NCBI GenBank assembly: GCA_013397865.1
Contig: VZTI01004084.1
Coordinates: 172,934 to 236,933 of the forward strand
From: Struthidea cinerea
Taxonomy: Eukaryota > Chordata > Aves > Passeriformes > Corcoracidae
DNA length: 64,000 nt
Reading direction: 5' to 3'
In this document: positions 13,065 to 22,497 of the stretch, one piece after another
How positions within the stretch are numbered: position 1 is the first letter of the stretch
Layout of the letters: each line of letters starts with the position of its first letter
Made by a program: the position numbers and the translations under genes
Notes under the pieces: generated by a model
Seen by the model: only the letters and a program-made list of their open reading frames with translations
Databases searched by the model: none
What the model was told of the DNA's origin: nothing

Positions 13065-13486
13065 TGTCAATACACACTCATGTATGCAGAAAAGAGTCGT
13101 CCCCTCCCCGCCCCCCCAGTAAATAGAGATGGAGGTTAATAGGAAGACAAGACAGACTGTGCTCGTCAGGTGCAGGGCATGACTCAACAAATACGCTGGC
13201 CAGCCACAGGTTTGCATGCAACCAGCTCCTTTTATTCCCTTATCCCTCTCTTTATTCATGCTTATTCCTCCAAAACGACCATGGTCCATCCCTTTTCCCA
13301 TCTGTAGTACTTCTAATCATCCCATAATAAGTTCCAGCCTCAGCTGGAAGGTCCTCTGGAGATACTTTCCATTGACTCACCTTACTGAGTGCTACCCCTG
13401 GCCCATGGGGCTGCTTGTGCCCTAGTGACAGCCCTCCAGAAGGTTTGGGTCAGGGGCTCTGGTTCTCTGATAATAAAATCTTAACA
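13065..13486 (-). mobile_element. Endogenous retrovirus LTR (ERVL-like), minus strand
   Basis: On the minus strand the segment starts TGTTAAGATTTTATTATC and ends TTGACA, giving TG...CA ends about 422 bases apart. Inside, in order, are a TATA-like GGAATAAAAGGA (13239-13228), then about 95 bases later a CCTATTAA (13143-13136) that could act as a weak polyadenylation signal, then a G-rich tract (13117-13101), which together fit U3-R-U5. The R-like part (CGAGCACAGTCTGTCTTGTC) resembles avian ERV LTRs I recall, but I cannot name the family. A likely primer-binding site follows three bases beyond the CA end. I found no target-site duplication, and no second LTR was identified, so the provirus looks truncated. 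Confidence 0.55.
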
Positions 13487-16400
13487 AACCTAAAGCAGAA
13501 TTCCATGGTAAAGGTCATGTTTTAGAAACAAAATACAGAAAAAATAGTGGGAAAAGGTGAAGGAGTGTATGGATAAAAAACTTACAAAAAAAGCCAAAAT
13601 CTGGTTACTGAGTGATCTGTACTGACCAAGACAGAAGGGTGAACTGTTGGGCTCTCCCCAAATGCTTGATGTCCAGTAGTCATTCAACAAGACAGGCTGG
13701 GATGTAGAAGTCAGCTCTGCTTTATTTTCACAAAGACAGCAACTGACTGGGTGCTTCTGGCTGAAACTAGAAGTGCCTGTCTAAACTCCAGCACAGTGTG
13801 TTCCACTTAACCCACAAACAACTGTACAGTTTCCTTATGTCTGGACTGTTGGGACCAGCATATAATTTTAAAAGTTACTCAGAAGTAGACATTGACCCTT
13901 GCACCCTCTGCCACTGCTCTATGGCTGGGAAGTCAGGTTTTCAGTGAACAGATCTAGTGCATCAGGTTCTATGTCTCTTTCCCTGCAACTGCATGAGGAG
14001 GACAGGCAGTGGACTGGTCACCTTGTGAAACACTGTTTGGGAAGGTTGGGCAAGGAAGCTGCTGGGATGCACATGCATGGAAATGAATGAACGGGGCATT
14101 TCCATACCTTGCATTGCACCATTGAATGCATGGGTGGGTTGGTTTCTGTTGCCTGAGTTGTGGAGCAGAGAGATCATGGACCTCTTGTTCCTTTGTTCAC
14201 AGGTGTCACTGTAATGGTGGAGACACTGATTATCACAAATGAGATCTGGATCTCTTGGCCTTAACAGAAGGCTTTTTGCAGAACCACATGCTTTATGTAA
14301 GGATGCTTCAAATTATAAGGGCTACAGGCCGAAAATATTGCTTTTGTGCTGAAGGTTACTGGTGATTTTGTTAGTTCTGTGTAAAAAAACATGTGCCAAA
14401 CAGCTGTATCTGCAGATCCACCAACTGAGGAATGAGGAGATCAGGAATTTTTGCTCTTTGGCACAGGTAGCATAAATGTTGCACAGAGATCTTGGTTGTT
14501 GGATTACATGGGAATAACAGTGCATAAAAATCATATTTCCATTACTTTTAGGGAGCAGATTGTCAGCTTTATTCTCCACATAAGCATATAGCATGAATAA
14601 GCCTATTAAGGTAAGGGGGTGGGTGGAGTGCTCTGTCTTCTAGTAAATCCTTCAGGAGTTAAAGCGTTGAATGGCATTAAGCTTCTCCAACTCAGTTTGA
14701 AGCCAGAGTACAACAGAAGATTAGAAGCCACTAACTAGTCCTTGCTGTCCTTACTCCTCAGTTTTACAAAGTAGTCTCAGCTTCTAGGGAGGATCTGGAC
14801 TTTTCTGTTCACCAGGGAAAAATGTTCTCAAGGACCACACTTTGAAAGGCACAGAGCATCAAGTGCACCAAGCCATGTAGCCAAAATGCCCTGTTCAAAT
14901 AAGTAAAGCCACTCATGGTTTGAGTGACATCTGAAAATGTCATTAAAATATTACTCTTTAGCCAACATGGTGATTCTAATGAGAGGGTCCCCAATGCAGA
15001 GATACAGCATTAGTGAGCTGCCAGTGCAATTCCCAGCCCCACATTCCCAGCCCCACGCACTGTGCTGAAACCACATCTGCAGGAATGACACCCGACTTGG
15101 ACTGCCGGATGTGGAGAGTTATAGCCAGCTCTGGTCTCCAGAGAGAGGAAAACGAAAGGTTTTAGAGTGACTTTGCACCTGTGAAATAATGTGCTGCTAT
15201 TACAATGCCCAGCACCAGCCAGGCTTTGCTCCAGGGAGGGCTGGAGTACTTTAGAAAGCTTTTTGCAACAGCTATGGTCGCTATAAACACTTGGGGAGAA
15301 AGCAGCTTTTAAAAGATTTTTGAAAGGCTCTCTGTTGCTTTCTGCTGCCTTTGGAAAGGTTAAGGATGCAGTGAATGCCAAATGATAAGCTTTGCAATCC
15401 TCAGCACTCCTGAGACCTGAAAGAAATCTGCTGGCAATTGTTTTAAGCTAATGATTCCCTGCAGGTTGATTGGTGCTTATTTGCTGAGGGGTGAGAGGCT
15501 GTAGCTACAGAAGTTATGAAAACAAATTGCCTCTGTGTTAAGGAACGCCAAGCTGCCTGCTCAGTCTAACCCACTTCTACATTTTTTTATTTTAAGGTCT
15601 GTTTGCAAACTCTGAGCTTAGTTTCTGCTGATTTAATAGCCCCCTGCTAGGACTTACTGGGATAAGTATCTGAACCACAGTAGGACATTGAAAGCAGGGT
15701 ACTGTCTCTCCTAATTAAATTGAGGGGGACTAATATGTTGCATTTAATGCAAATCACGTTGCCTATTAGGTTGTTGGGAACCTCTTTCTTTTGGAACAAT
15801 ATGGGAAAAGATTATTTTTTCAACATATTAGAGCTGTGTTTAGTCCCTCTCTGTGATTGATCGACTGCTTCTCAAAAGTATTAAGTTTGGGTCGAAGCTG
15901 GAAAAACACCTGGTCTCCAGAAAAGCCAACAAGGAGACTTCATTCAGGGGCTGGGTTCTCCAAAAGACTTGAGTACATGGATCCTGGCTGTGTCAGAGGA
16001 CAAAATGTGTTTCCTACGTAGACTGGCTCTCACTGAGATGCCTGCTGTGCAGTGAGTGCAGTAACACTGTCACCTCCCAGGACATCCCAGCTCTTCTGAG
16101 ACAGAAAGCTGACACAGCTTCTGATTTAGAGCTGGTTTTAAACAGATATGTGTGAATAAAAGCAAGGTTTGAAAGAAGGCGGGGAATCCTCTGATGGGGG
16201 AGGGTTCTTCAGAACATTTTACTGAGAGTTAAGCTTGGCAGTCCACCCAGACCAGGCAGAGAAGAAAACTGCTCCAGTGAAGGGATTCCTGCACCCTCAT
16301 ACAGCCTAATGACCAGCAGTGCCATAGATGTATGTGCTTGCCAGGAACATTTTTGCCAGAGAAACCAGGTCATGCCTAAAGCAAGGCATTAGGCTGGAAG

Positions 16401-18028
16401 GCTAATTCAGTGACAAATGCTGTGCTCATGTGGCCACCTGCCCCGACTGAGCAGTTGCACCTTGATGTTGGTAATGCACAAGTACCCAGTAAACTCCAGA
16501 AGGCAAAGTGGGAGCAGGTGGACCTGCAGGAGATCCAATACCAGAAACTCAGGCAGGCTAGCAAAGAAAGTCCAGGCTTGTCAGGCAATATAAGCATAAT
16601 ACGTGGAATTCCAGCTTCCTTTGGCAACTAGGTTTTGTTTGGTCAGTTGTATTTTCAATGGTCCATCATTAAAAGTGCTATTCCCATTATTATTTCTATC
16701 ATTATGTTTCTCATCATTACCAGCCTATGCATTAATTCTAACACGAGCCCTGAATTTTTTCCATCATGTGCAGGCATTGAAATAATTCTGTAAATGCCTC
16801 AGCAAATAGGACACAGGCTTCTCTGGGAACCTGTACATTTTATGTAAGATGAGTATGTGATCATTTTGAACTCAGAGGCTATTTTTGTGATGTGGGGGAG
16901 AGAAAGGCAGTCAGAGCTGAGAGCCTGGATGATTTCAGAGGCGTGCTGAGCTTTACCAGGGGAGGTGAACTTTTCCCCTCTCTGGAGCTTGAGACTTTCA
17001 ATGCAATTGCTGCTACATTTTCTGATGAATCCAGCTTTGGGAAAATGTTTTTTATTATCCTTTGAAGGAAGAGACACACAGATGATACCTACACACAAGA
17101 ACATGTTCTTTTCCTGAAGAATTCATACTGATCAGAGTGGGAAGCAGAGTCTTGAACACAGTATTATTATTCAATCTGTTGACATGAAACCTGCTCTTTC
17201 AGAATCAGCAGCACCTTCACAAATCTTGTATTAGGCAGCTGCTGCTTAAAATAATGCAACACAGACCAGCAAGGCAGTTGAAGGCAAGAACTGCAGATTG
17301 CCTATACATGCATGCTTTTCTTTAAAAATTACAAATTGATTACACCCCTCCCTGAGAAATATTCCTACCTATGGCAATACACTCTTCATCTATATCTAAG
17401 CATAAGCTTCCAAGTCAAATAAGCTAGTAAGTGTGTACACATTTATGTTTCTCTTGGTGATCCTGACCTTTCCCCAGTATTCTGCAGGCAAATGCTCTAG
17501 CTGTCAGTGATATAATACAGATGCAAGCTTCTCTGTCAAATAAAGCTGTGCAGTAGACATGCAATCTCATTGCTCTTGAAATAAAATCAACATGGAAATA
17601 TTGTTATTTCTACAGTAACTTTAATTAGCAGAAAAATTACAACTGACTATAATCCCTAAGCAACTACATGGCATGCATTTTGGACTTGCTTCTCTAGTAA
17701 ATTGACTACTACAATCAATATGGTCTGCATCATCTACATAAAAACACTGCTTTCTTCCCATTCTTACAAAAAGGCACATAATCTTTTCTTGCAGGCCAAG
17801 AAATCCTTTGGCAAATATACACACAAAGAAATATAACAGCAGAGGCTCATAACAAACATCTGAACAATTTCAATCAGTGATGTTTTTGATGGCATCTGTC
17901 ACCTCATTTTAGATTTCATTAAGTGATATGCATCACTGATGTAAAAAAATTTAAAGTTATCCATTCCAAGAGAAGTTCTCTGCTTATTACACTTGTTAGG
18001 AGATGAGACAAAGTTTTTAGCAGCTCAG
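13487..18028. other. Unannotated sequence; possible LTR remnant at left, possible conserved element near 15.7 kb
   Basis: No gene recognised. The first 380 bases contain, on the minus strand, an AATAAA (13726-13721) followed by sequence that could be an LTR 3' end (see findings). A perfect 14-base tandem duplication lies at 15029-15056. The stretch 15590-15900 is AT-rich with clustered transcription-factor-like motifs. A 10-base inverted repeat with a 48-base spacer lies at 17873-17940, just left of an ancient CR1. Other open frames look like chance. Confidence 0.5.
15029..15056. repeat. Perfect 14-base tandem duplication
   Basis: The unit ATTCCCAGCCCCAC occurs twice in a row with no mismatch (15029-15042 and 15043-15056). 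A perfect duplication in otherwise unique sequence suggests a recent slippage or repair event that may vary between individuals. Confidence 0.9.
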
Positions 18029-19170
18029 TTCATAGATGCAGGGGATTTCTAAGCCTGGAAGGGGCTGCCAGTTGAGCCTGACCTCTTGCCTGTCTCCAGA
18101 TTTTCAATTACTTCCCACCGAGTTGGAGTCCAACAGCTTTTCTTTTAAACTAAAATTTAGCTTGCAGAAAAGCAAATTCAGACTGGAACGGGGGACATTA
18201 GGAGGAAATTATGGAAAATCCATTCTTTCCAATTTTTTTGCTTCCAGTGTTTAATTGTTCTCACTGCAAAGATTCTGTGCTTTATTTCCAGTGTGAATTC
18301 ATTTGGCTTCATCTCCCATTCATGGTTCTTGTTATGCTTTTTTCTATGAAAAATGCCCCTTCAGATAGTGTATTTTCTTTAATTAACATGCCTGTAAATT
18401 AGTTCTTTCTATTCTTCTTTTAAATCAGGCTGATCTCTTTAAGTCTCCCAAATTAAGGCATTTTCCCTGGCCCTTCAATATTTTCATGTTTCTTTGTGTC
18501 CTTTTCAGTTTTCCTGAAGCCTTCTAAAAAACTTGAGAAAAAGAGTGTTGATGATACACAGTATTTTGGTTTTGGTGCCCACGCTCAGTGTCAGACTTCA
18601 GTTAGTTTTGTTCACCATCAATTCCTCTTCAGTATTGCACAGGGAATTTCTGGTAAGGTATTTCTTTATTGGGGCCTATCACCCATCCCAGACTAGGATA
18701 CCTCCTCTCTGCAAAGTTTTGGTCTCCATTCCTTGTTCAGCAGTGTACAGTGTATTAAAGGGTGTTTAAATAGAATAAGCACAGTCTCAGTCTTGCATAA
18801 CTTTCAGCCCACACAATTATTTACCTTTCTGTTACCAAATATCTTATTAGCAATGATTTTATGTTTCCAGATCACCAGTGGAGATATCAAACAGTGCCAG
18901 CCTCAGCACTTGGCCTGACAGAGCCTTAATAAAGCCAGCCTGATTTGATAATGGATGTCACTGTGATATGTTGGTTCCTCATCAGCTTAGTGTTCACTTT
19001 ATTGATATTTTCTAACACTACCATCAGAGCACTGTGTAACACTAGATCTAATAACTTGCCAAAGTTGAAGTGCATTATTTATAACGATTGCCTTTACAGA
19101 CAAGATGTGATGAAAAATAAAGTGGGGTTGTTGGAAAAGAACTCTTTACTCACATATATTTGTGAATTTG
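18029..19170 (-). mobile_element. Ancient amniote-type CR1 LINE, 3' part, minus strand
   Basis: Read from left to right on the + strand this is the complement of an old CR1 of the type widespread in turtles, crocodilians and birds. Landmarks in order are a 3' end starting TTCATAGATGCAGGGGATTT; a GTTTAATTGTTCTCACTGCAAAGA block with TTTATTTCCAGTGTGAATT; TCAGGCTGATCTCTTTAAGTC; CCCTTCAATATTTTCATG; CAGTATTTTGG; CCAGCCTCAGCACTTGGCC; and TTAGTGTTCACTTTATTGATATTTTCTAACAC. These correspond to the ORF2 C-terminal half plus 3' UTR of that lineage. Divergence is much higher than in the neighbouring copy at 19641-20850, and there are many indels and no long frame, so it is an old fixed insertion. The truncated (right) edge is approximate. 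Confidence 0.78.
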
Positions 19171-19640
19171 CTGAATAAACCTTGGTCAGATCTAGAAAAT
19201 TAAACTGTAATGTCCCCTTGCTCTGTAGAGAGAATAACTGCTCAGTGTGTGTCTTGGTGGTGTGGTCCCAGCCGCGAGGTCATGGCCACCAGCAGCTCCC
19301 AGAAACTGCTGAGGCTCAGCTTCACCCTCCACAGCCCATCCCAGAGCAGCGGCACCCACCATCGTGCTCCAGCTGCTTGTCTCAGCTCATTTCAGCAGAT
19401 ATGGTACTGCTGGCTTTTATTTACATTCTCTTCAGGAAGGAAAAGGACACAAAATGGGGATTTGAGCCAGTCTTGTGTTGTCCTCTGAGTGCCTCTTTAG
19501 CCCCAGGATGGTACTTTCTCATCTGTGGTTGCCTTTTGTGAAAGTCCATATGAGTCTCCCCTGTGAAATGCCCTCTGCTTCCCTAAGAGCTGGAGAGACT
19601 TAGGCAGATTGTGGTAGCCCTCCATGTGACCTCTGCAACC
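19171..19640. other. Spacer between two CR1 copies
   Basis: About 470 bases separating the ancient CR1 from the younger one. A GC-richer part (19260-19390) carries overlapping frames of 92 and 119 codons on the + strand. Neither resembles a known protein, and both can be explained by the low stop-codon density of this GC-rich part. Confidence 0.5.
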
Positions 19641-20850
19641 ACAGAATCACAGAACGGTTTGTGTTGGAAGGGACCTGTGTTTGGTGCTGGAAGGGATCTC
19701 TGGAGATGATCTAGTCCAACCTCCCTTCTAAAGCATGTTTACCCAAAGCAGGCTGCACTGGATTGCCTCCAGCTGGGTTTTGAATATATCTCCAGAGAAG
19801 GCGACTCCACAACCTCTCTGGGCAGCCTGTTACCCAGGTTTTCTGTCACCCTCACAGTAATGATATTTTGCCTCATATTCGGATGGAACAAGTGGTGTTT
19901 CTTGTTGTGCCTGTTTCCTGTGCCTTATTCTGTCACTGGACACCACTGAAAAGAGTCTGTCCCCATCTTCTTAATACCTGCCCTTAAGGTACTTGGATGC
20001 ATTATAAGATCCCCTCCCAATCATCTCTTCTCCAGGCTAAACAGGCCCAGCTCCCTCAGCCATTCCTCGTAAGAGAAATGCTCCAGCTCTCTCATCATCT
20101 TCACAGCCCTCCACTGGACCTGGTCCAGTAGTTCCTTGTGTTTCTTGAACTGGAGAGTTCAGAACTCGACACAGCACTCCAGATGTGGCTTCACCAGGGC
20201 TGAGTAGAGGGGCAGGATCACCTCCCTTGACCTGCTGGCCACACTCTTCCTATCACCCCAGGGTGACCACAAGGGCACACGCACTTCTGGCTCATGGACA
20301 CTTCGTTGTCCACCAGGACCCACAGGTCCTTCCCCACAGAGCTGCTTCCAGCAGGTCAGCCCCCAGTCTGTGCTGGTGCATGGAGATATTCCTTCCCATT
20401 TATCCCTCGCCGGGTGCAGGACTCTGCACTTGCCTTTATTGAACTTCTCTCCAGCCTGTCCAGGTGTCACTGAAGAGCAGCACAACGCTCTGGGGCATCA
20501 GCCACTCCTCCCACGACTGAACCACCAGCACCCTCGCCGAGGGTACGCTCTGTCCTTCGTGCTGTGAATCAGCTGAACAGACTGGGCCCAGTGCTGACCC
20601 CCGGGAGCACCGTGAGCTGCAGCCTCCAACCGGACTCTGCATCTGCTGACAACCCGCTGGGCTCTGCTGTCCGGCCAGTGCCCAGTCACCTCACTCTGCT
20701 CATCCAACACACGCTTCCTGAGCTCGCCTACGAGGACCTTATGGGAGACAGTGCCAAAAGCCTTGATGGAGTCGAGGTAGAAAACATCCACTGCTCTCCC
20801 CTCATCTACCCAGCCAGTCGTACCATCAGAGAAGGCAATCAGCTACGTAA
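19641..20850 (-). mobile_element. CR1 LINE, about 1.2 kb 5'-truncated copy, minus strand
   Basis: The + strand starts with the complement of the CR1 tail (ACAGAATCACAGAACGG, then GTTGGAAGGGACCT) and runs through the standard blocks ACCTCTCTGGGCAGCCTGTT, CTTCTCCAGGCTAAACAGGCCCAGCTC, CTCTCATCATCTTCACAGCCC, CACTCCAGATGTGGCTTCACCAGGGC and CCTCCCTTGACCTGCTGGCC. It then passes into the reverse-transcriptase part (TGGGAGACAGTGCCAAAAGCC; CCACTGCTCTCCCCTCATCTACCC), where the copy is 5'-truncated near 20850. A duplicated GGAAGGGA segment near the tail (GTTGGAAGGGACC then CTGGAAGGGATC) is a small internal change. It is the longest avian-type CR1 in the window and less diverged than the copy at 18029-19170. 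CpG content is higher here than in the flanking DNA. Confidence 0.93.
20159..20791 (-). pseudogene. CR1 ORF2 reverse-transcriptase remnant, frameshifted
   Basis: On the minus strand two open stretches together cover the second half of the CR1 reverse transcriptase. The upstream one (20791-20498) starts MDVFYLDSIKAFGTVSHK, matching the family motif DVVYLDFSKAFDTVSH that precedes the active site, and includes GRAQRVV. The downstream one (20485-20159) contains EKFNKGKCRVLH, the YRLGADLLES-like TDWGLTCWKQ, and SVASRSREVILPLYSALVKPHLE. Between them the frame shifts. In the frame carrying the active-site motif FADD the copy reads GAGG, so both catalytic aspartates are gone. The protein would have copied CR1 RNA into DNA at a nicked target; this copy cannot. 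Confidence 0.88.
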
Positions 20851-22374
20851 CCCAGCTTTAGGTTACCTTTAGAGTGCTGGACCAGTTCTGAAAGCACCAG
20901 TGAAATTTGCTGTGTAGCATTTAGCTGGCCAGCGCAACAAACTTTTGAGTGGCCAAAAAATATTTGCATGTGGGTTGCAAACCATGTGAAGGCCCTTTTC
21001 TTCACTTTGAATTTTGTCCCCCACATTTGATGATTTCTCCTTGATGGTAGGCCTCTGCTCTTTTCCTTTGTAACTGAAGAAGTTTATTGCTAGTTTGTGG
21101 GTTTCTGAAGTAGTGCCACCCTTTATTGCTCATGTGCAGCCATGATATTAAAAATAAAACAGCCAGTTGTCATAGATCAGAAACATGCATATGAATTAGA
21201 AACAGACAGTAAGCAATATCTGGGAAAATCTAAGTCATCAAAAGCTTACAGGGATGTAGTCTAGTTCAGTTAGGTCACAGGTAAAGCTTTTTGAAAAGGG
21301 GATCAATAAATAGGTTTGTATGAACTGTGAGTGTATTTTTAGTGAAACAAATTTTAACTCAATTTAACCATTTTCCTGTAGAATCTGCAGCCAGAGTGAG
21401 CCCTGCCATGCTGGGTTACTGTGGGAAAGGCAGTGAGAGGAAATTGAGCAGAAATGAGCAATAAACAGAAATGAAACTAACTTGATTATTCTAAGTCCTG
21501 AACCTGAACATAAAATGGATGGTATTAAAATATGGAAACTTTACACCATGTTCATTTATCTTTCTCTAGGAACAGTCTGGGGAATTAAAAAAATTTGCCC
21601 CTCACAGACAGTTCAAAAGTACCATTGCAAACAGTGAATGTTCAGCATTGAATGCTGTCTTCTCTAGAGGATGTGATACCCTCATGTTGACAATACAGGA
21701 TATACACACACTTTTATATATATATATATATAAATATATATATATATAAATCAATGTGGTACCTTCTGAGAGCTGATCTCTGCACAGAGGAACTCTGGTG
21801 CTGAGAGCTTTTCTTCAACTGGGAATGTGATGTGAGGGCTGTGGGAGAGGTTTGGAGGGGTCATGACAGGATGATGTCAGTGGGTCTTAGTGGCTTATCT
21901 GCTCAAAAATTTGTGCACCCATGAAGCGAAGGTTCTTTTTTTCTCATCCATATAACAGCCAAGAGAATTTATCTAACAATGTAATAAAAGACTGGAATAA
22001 AGGGTAGTTGGCAACCAGGCTGTGATTCTGTGAGTAAACTACATATTGTTCCATATTCTGGGTAGCAGCAAAGTTACTGTGTGTCATGGAAAAACTCAAC
22101 AAATGAGACTGTGCTGCCAACACTGATTTTAACATACATCTCATGAAATTTGTTTGCTGTTTTTGGGGTGTTTTTTAGACCTGCACAGGAAAGTATGTGA
22201 GTGGGAATCTTAGGCTTTATTTAAAAAGGAAGGACAGTAGAGGAAGGACTCAGAAAATGAAGCACACACATCCTAATGCCTCAGAAAACAGTGAAATAAA
22301 GCAACAGTGAAGGCCTTGATTGGTCTGTTTAAAATGTCCTACTTAAACTAATTAAATTATTTCTATTTTTCCAG
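20851..22374. other. Unannotated sequence with an (AT)n microsatellite
   Basis: AT-rich sequence with no gene recognised. Apart from the microsatellite at 21715-21750 nothing stands out. The right end forms a strong branch-point/polypyrimidine/AG arrangement leading into the candidate exon at 22375. Confidence 0.55.
21715..21750. repeat. (AT)n microsatellite with AAA interruptions
   Basis: A 36-base run of alternating T and A, broken by a TAAAT interruption near 21731 and ending in TAAA at 21750. It is likely to vary in length between individuals and could adopt a cruciform structure. Confidence 0.92.
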
Positions 22375-22497
22375 TATATCTCGTAAGTGTTTGACAGCTT
22401 TGGGTGATTCAAATGCTGTGGCAAGAATCCAAATGGCAAGCAACAGGGGAACCTGAGTTAGTGAACTACATTGTCATGGGCATTCCTACCAGCCCAG
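22375..22497 (+). other. Candidate non-coding exon bounded by strong splice sites
   Basis: The left boundary follows a near-ideal 3' splice site: a branch-like CTAAT (22347-22351), a T-rich tract (TTATTTCTATTTTTCCAG) and AG at 22373-22374. The right boundary is a consensus 5' splice site, CAG|GTAAGA. The enclosed 123 bases contain stops in all three + frames (the most open one runs 25 codons from 22376 to a TGA), so it would be a non-coding or terminal-coding/UTR exon, not an internal coding exon. There is no transcript evidence, and chance pairs of splice-like sites are common in 64 kb. Confidence 0.22.

Noticed and set aside
20498..20791. A 97-codon minus-strand protein as an independent host gene
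   Set aside because: The sequence matches the CR1 reverse-transcriptase region (YLD..KAF..TVSHK) and belongs to the retrotransposon.
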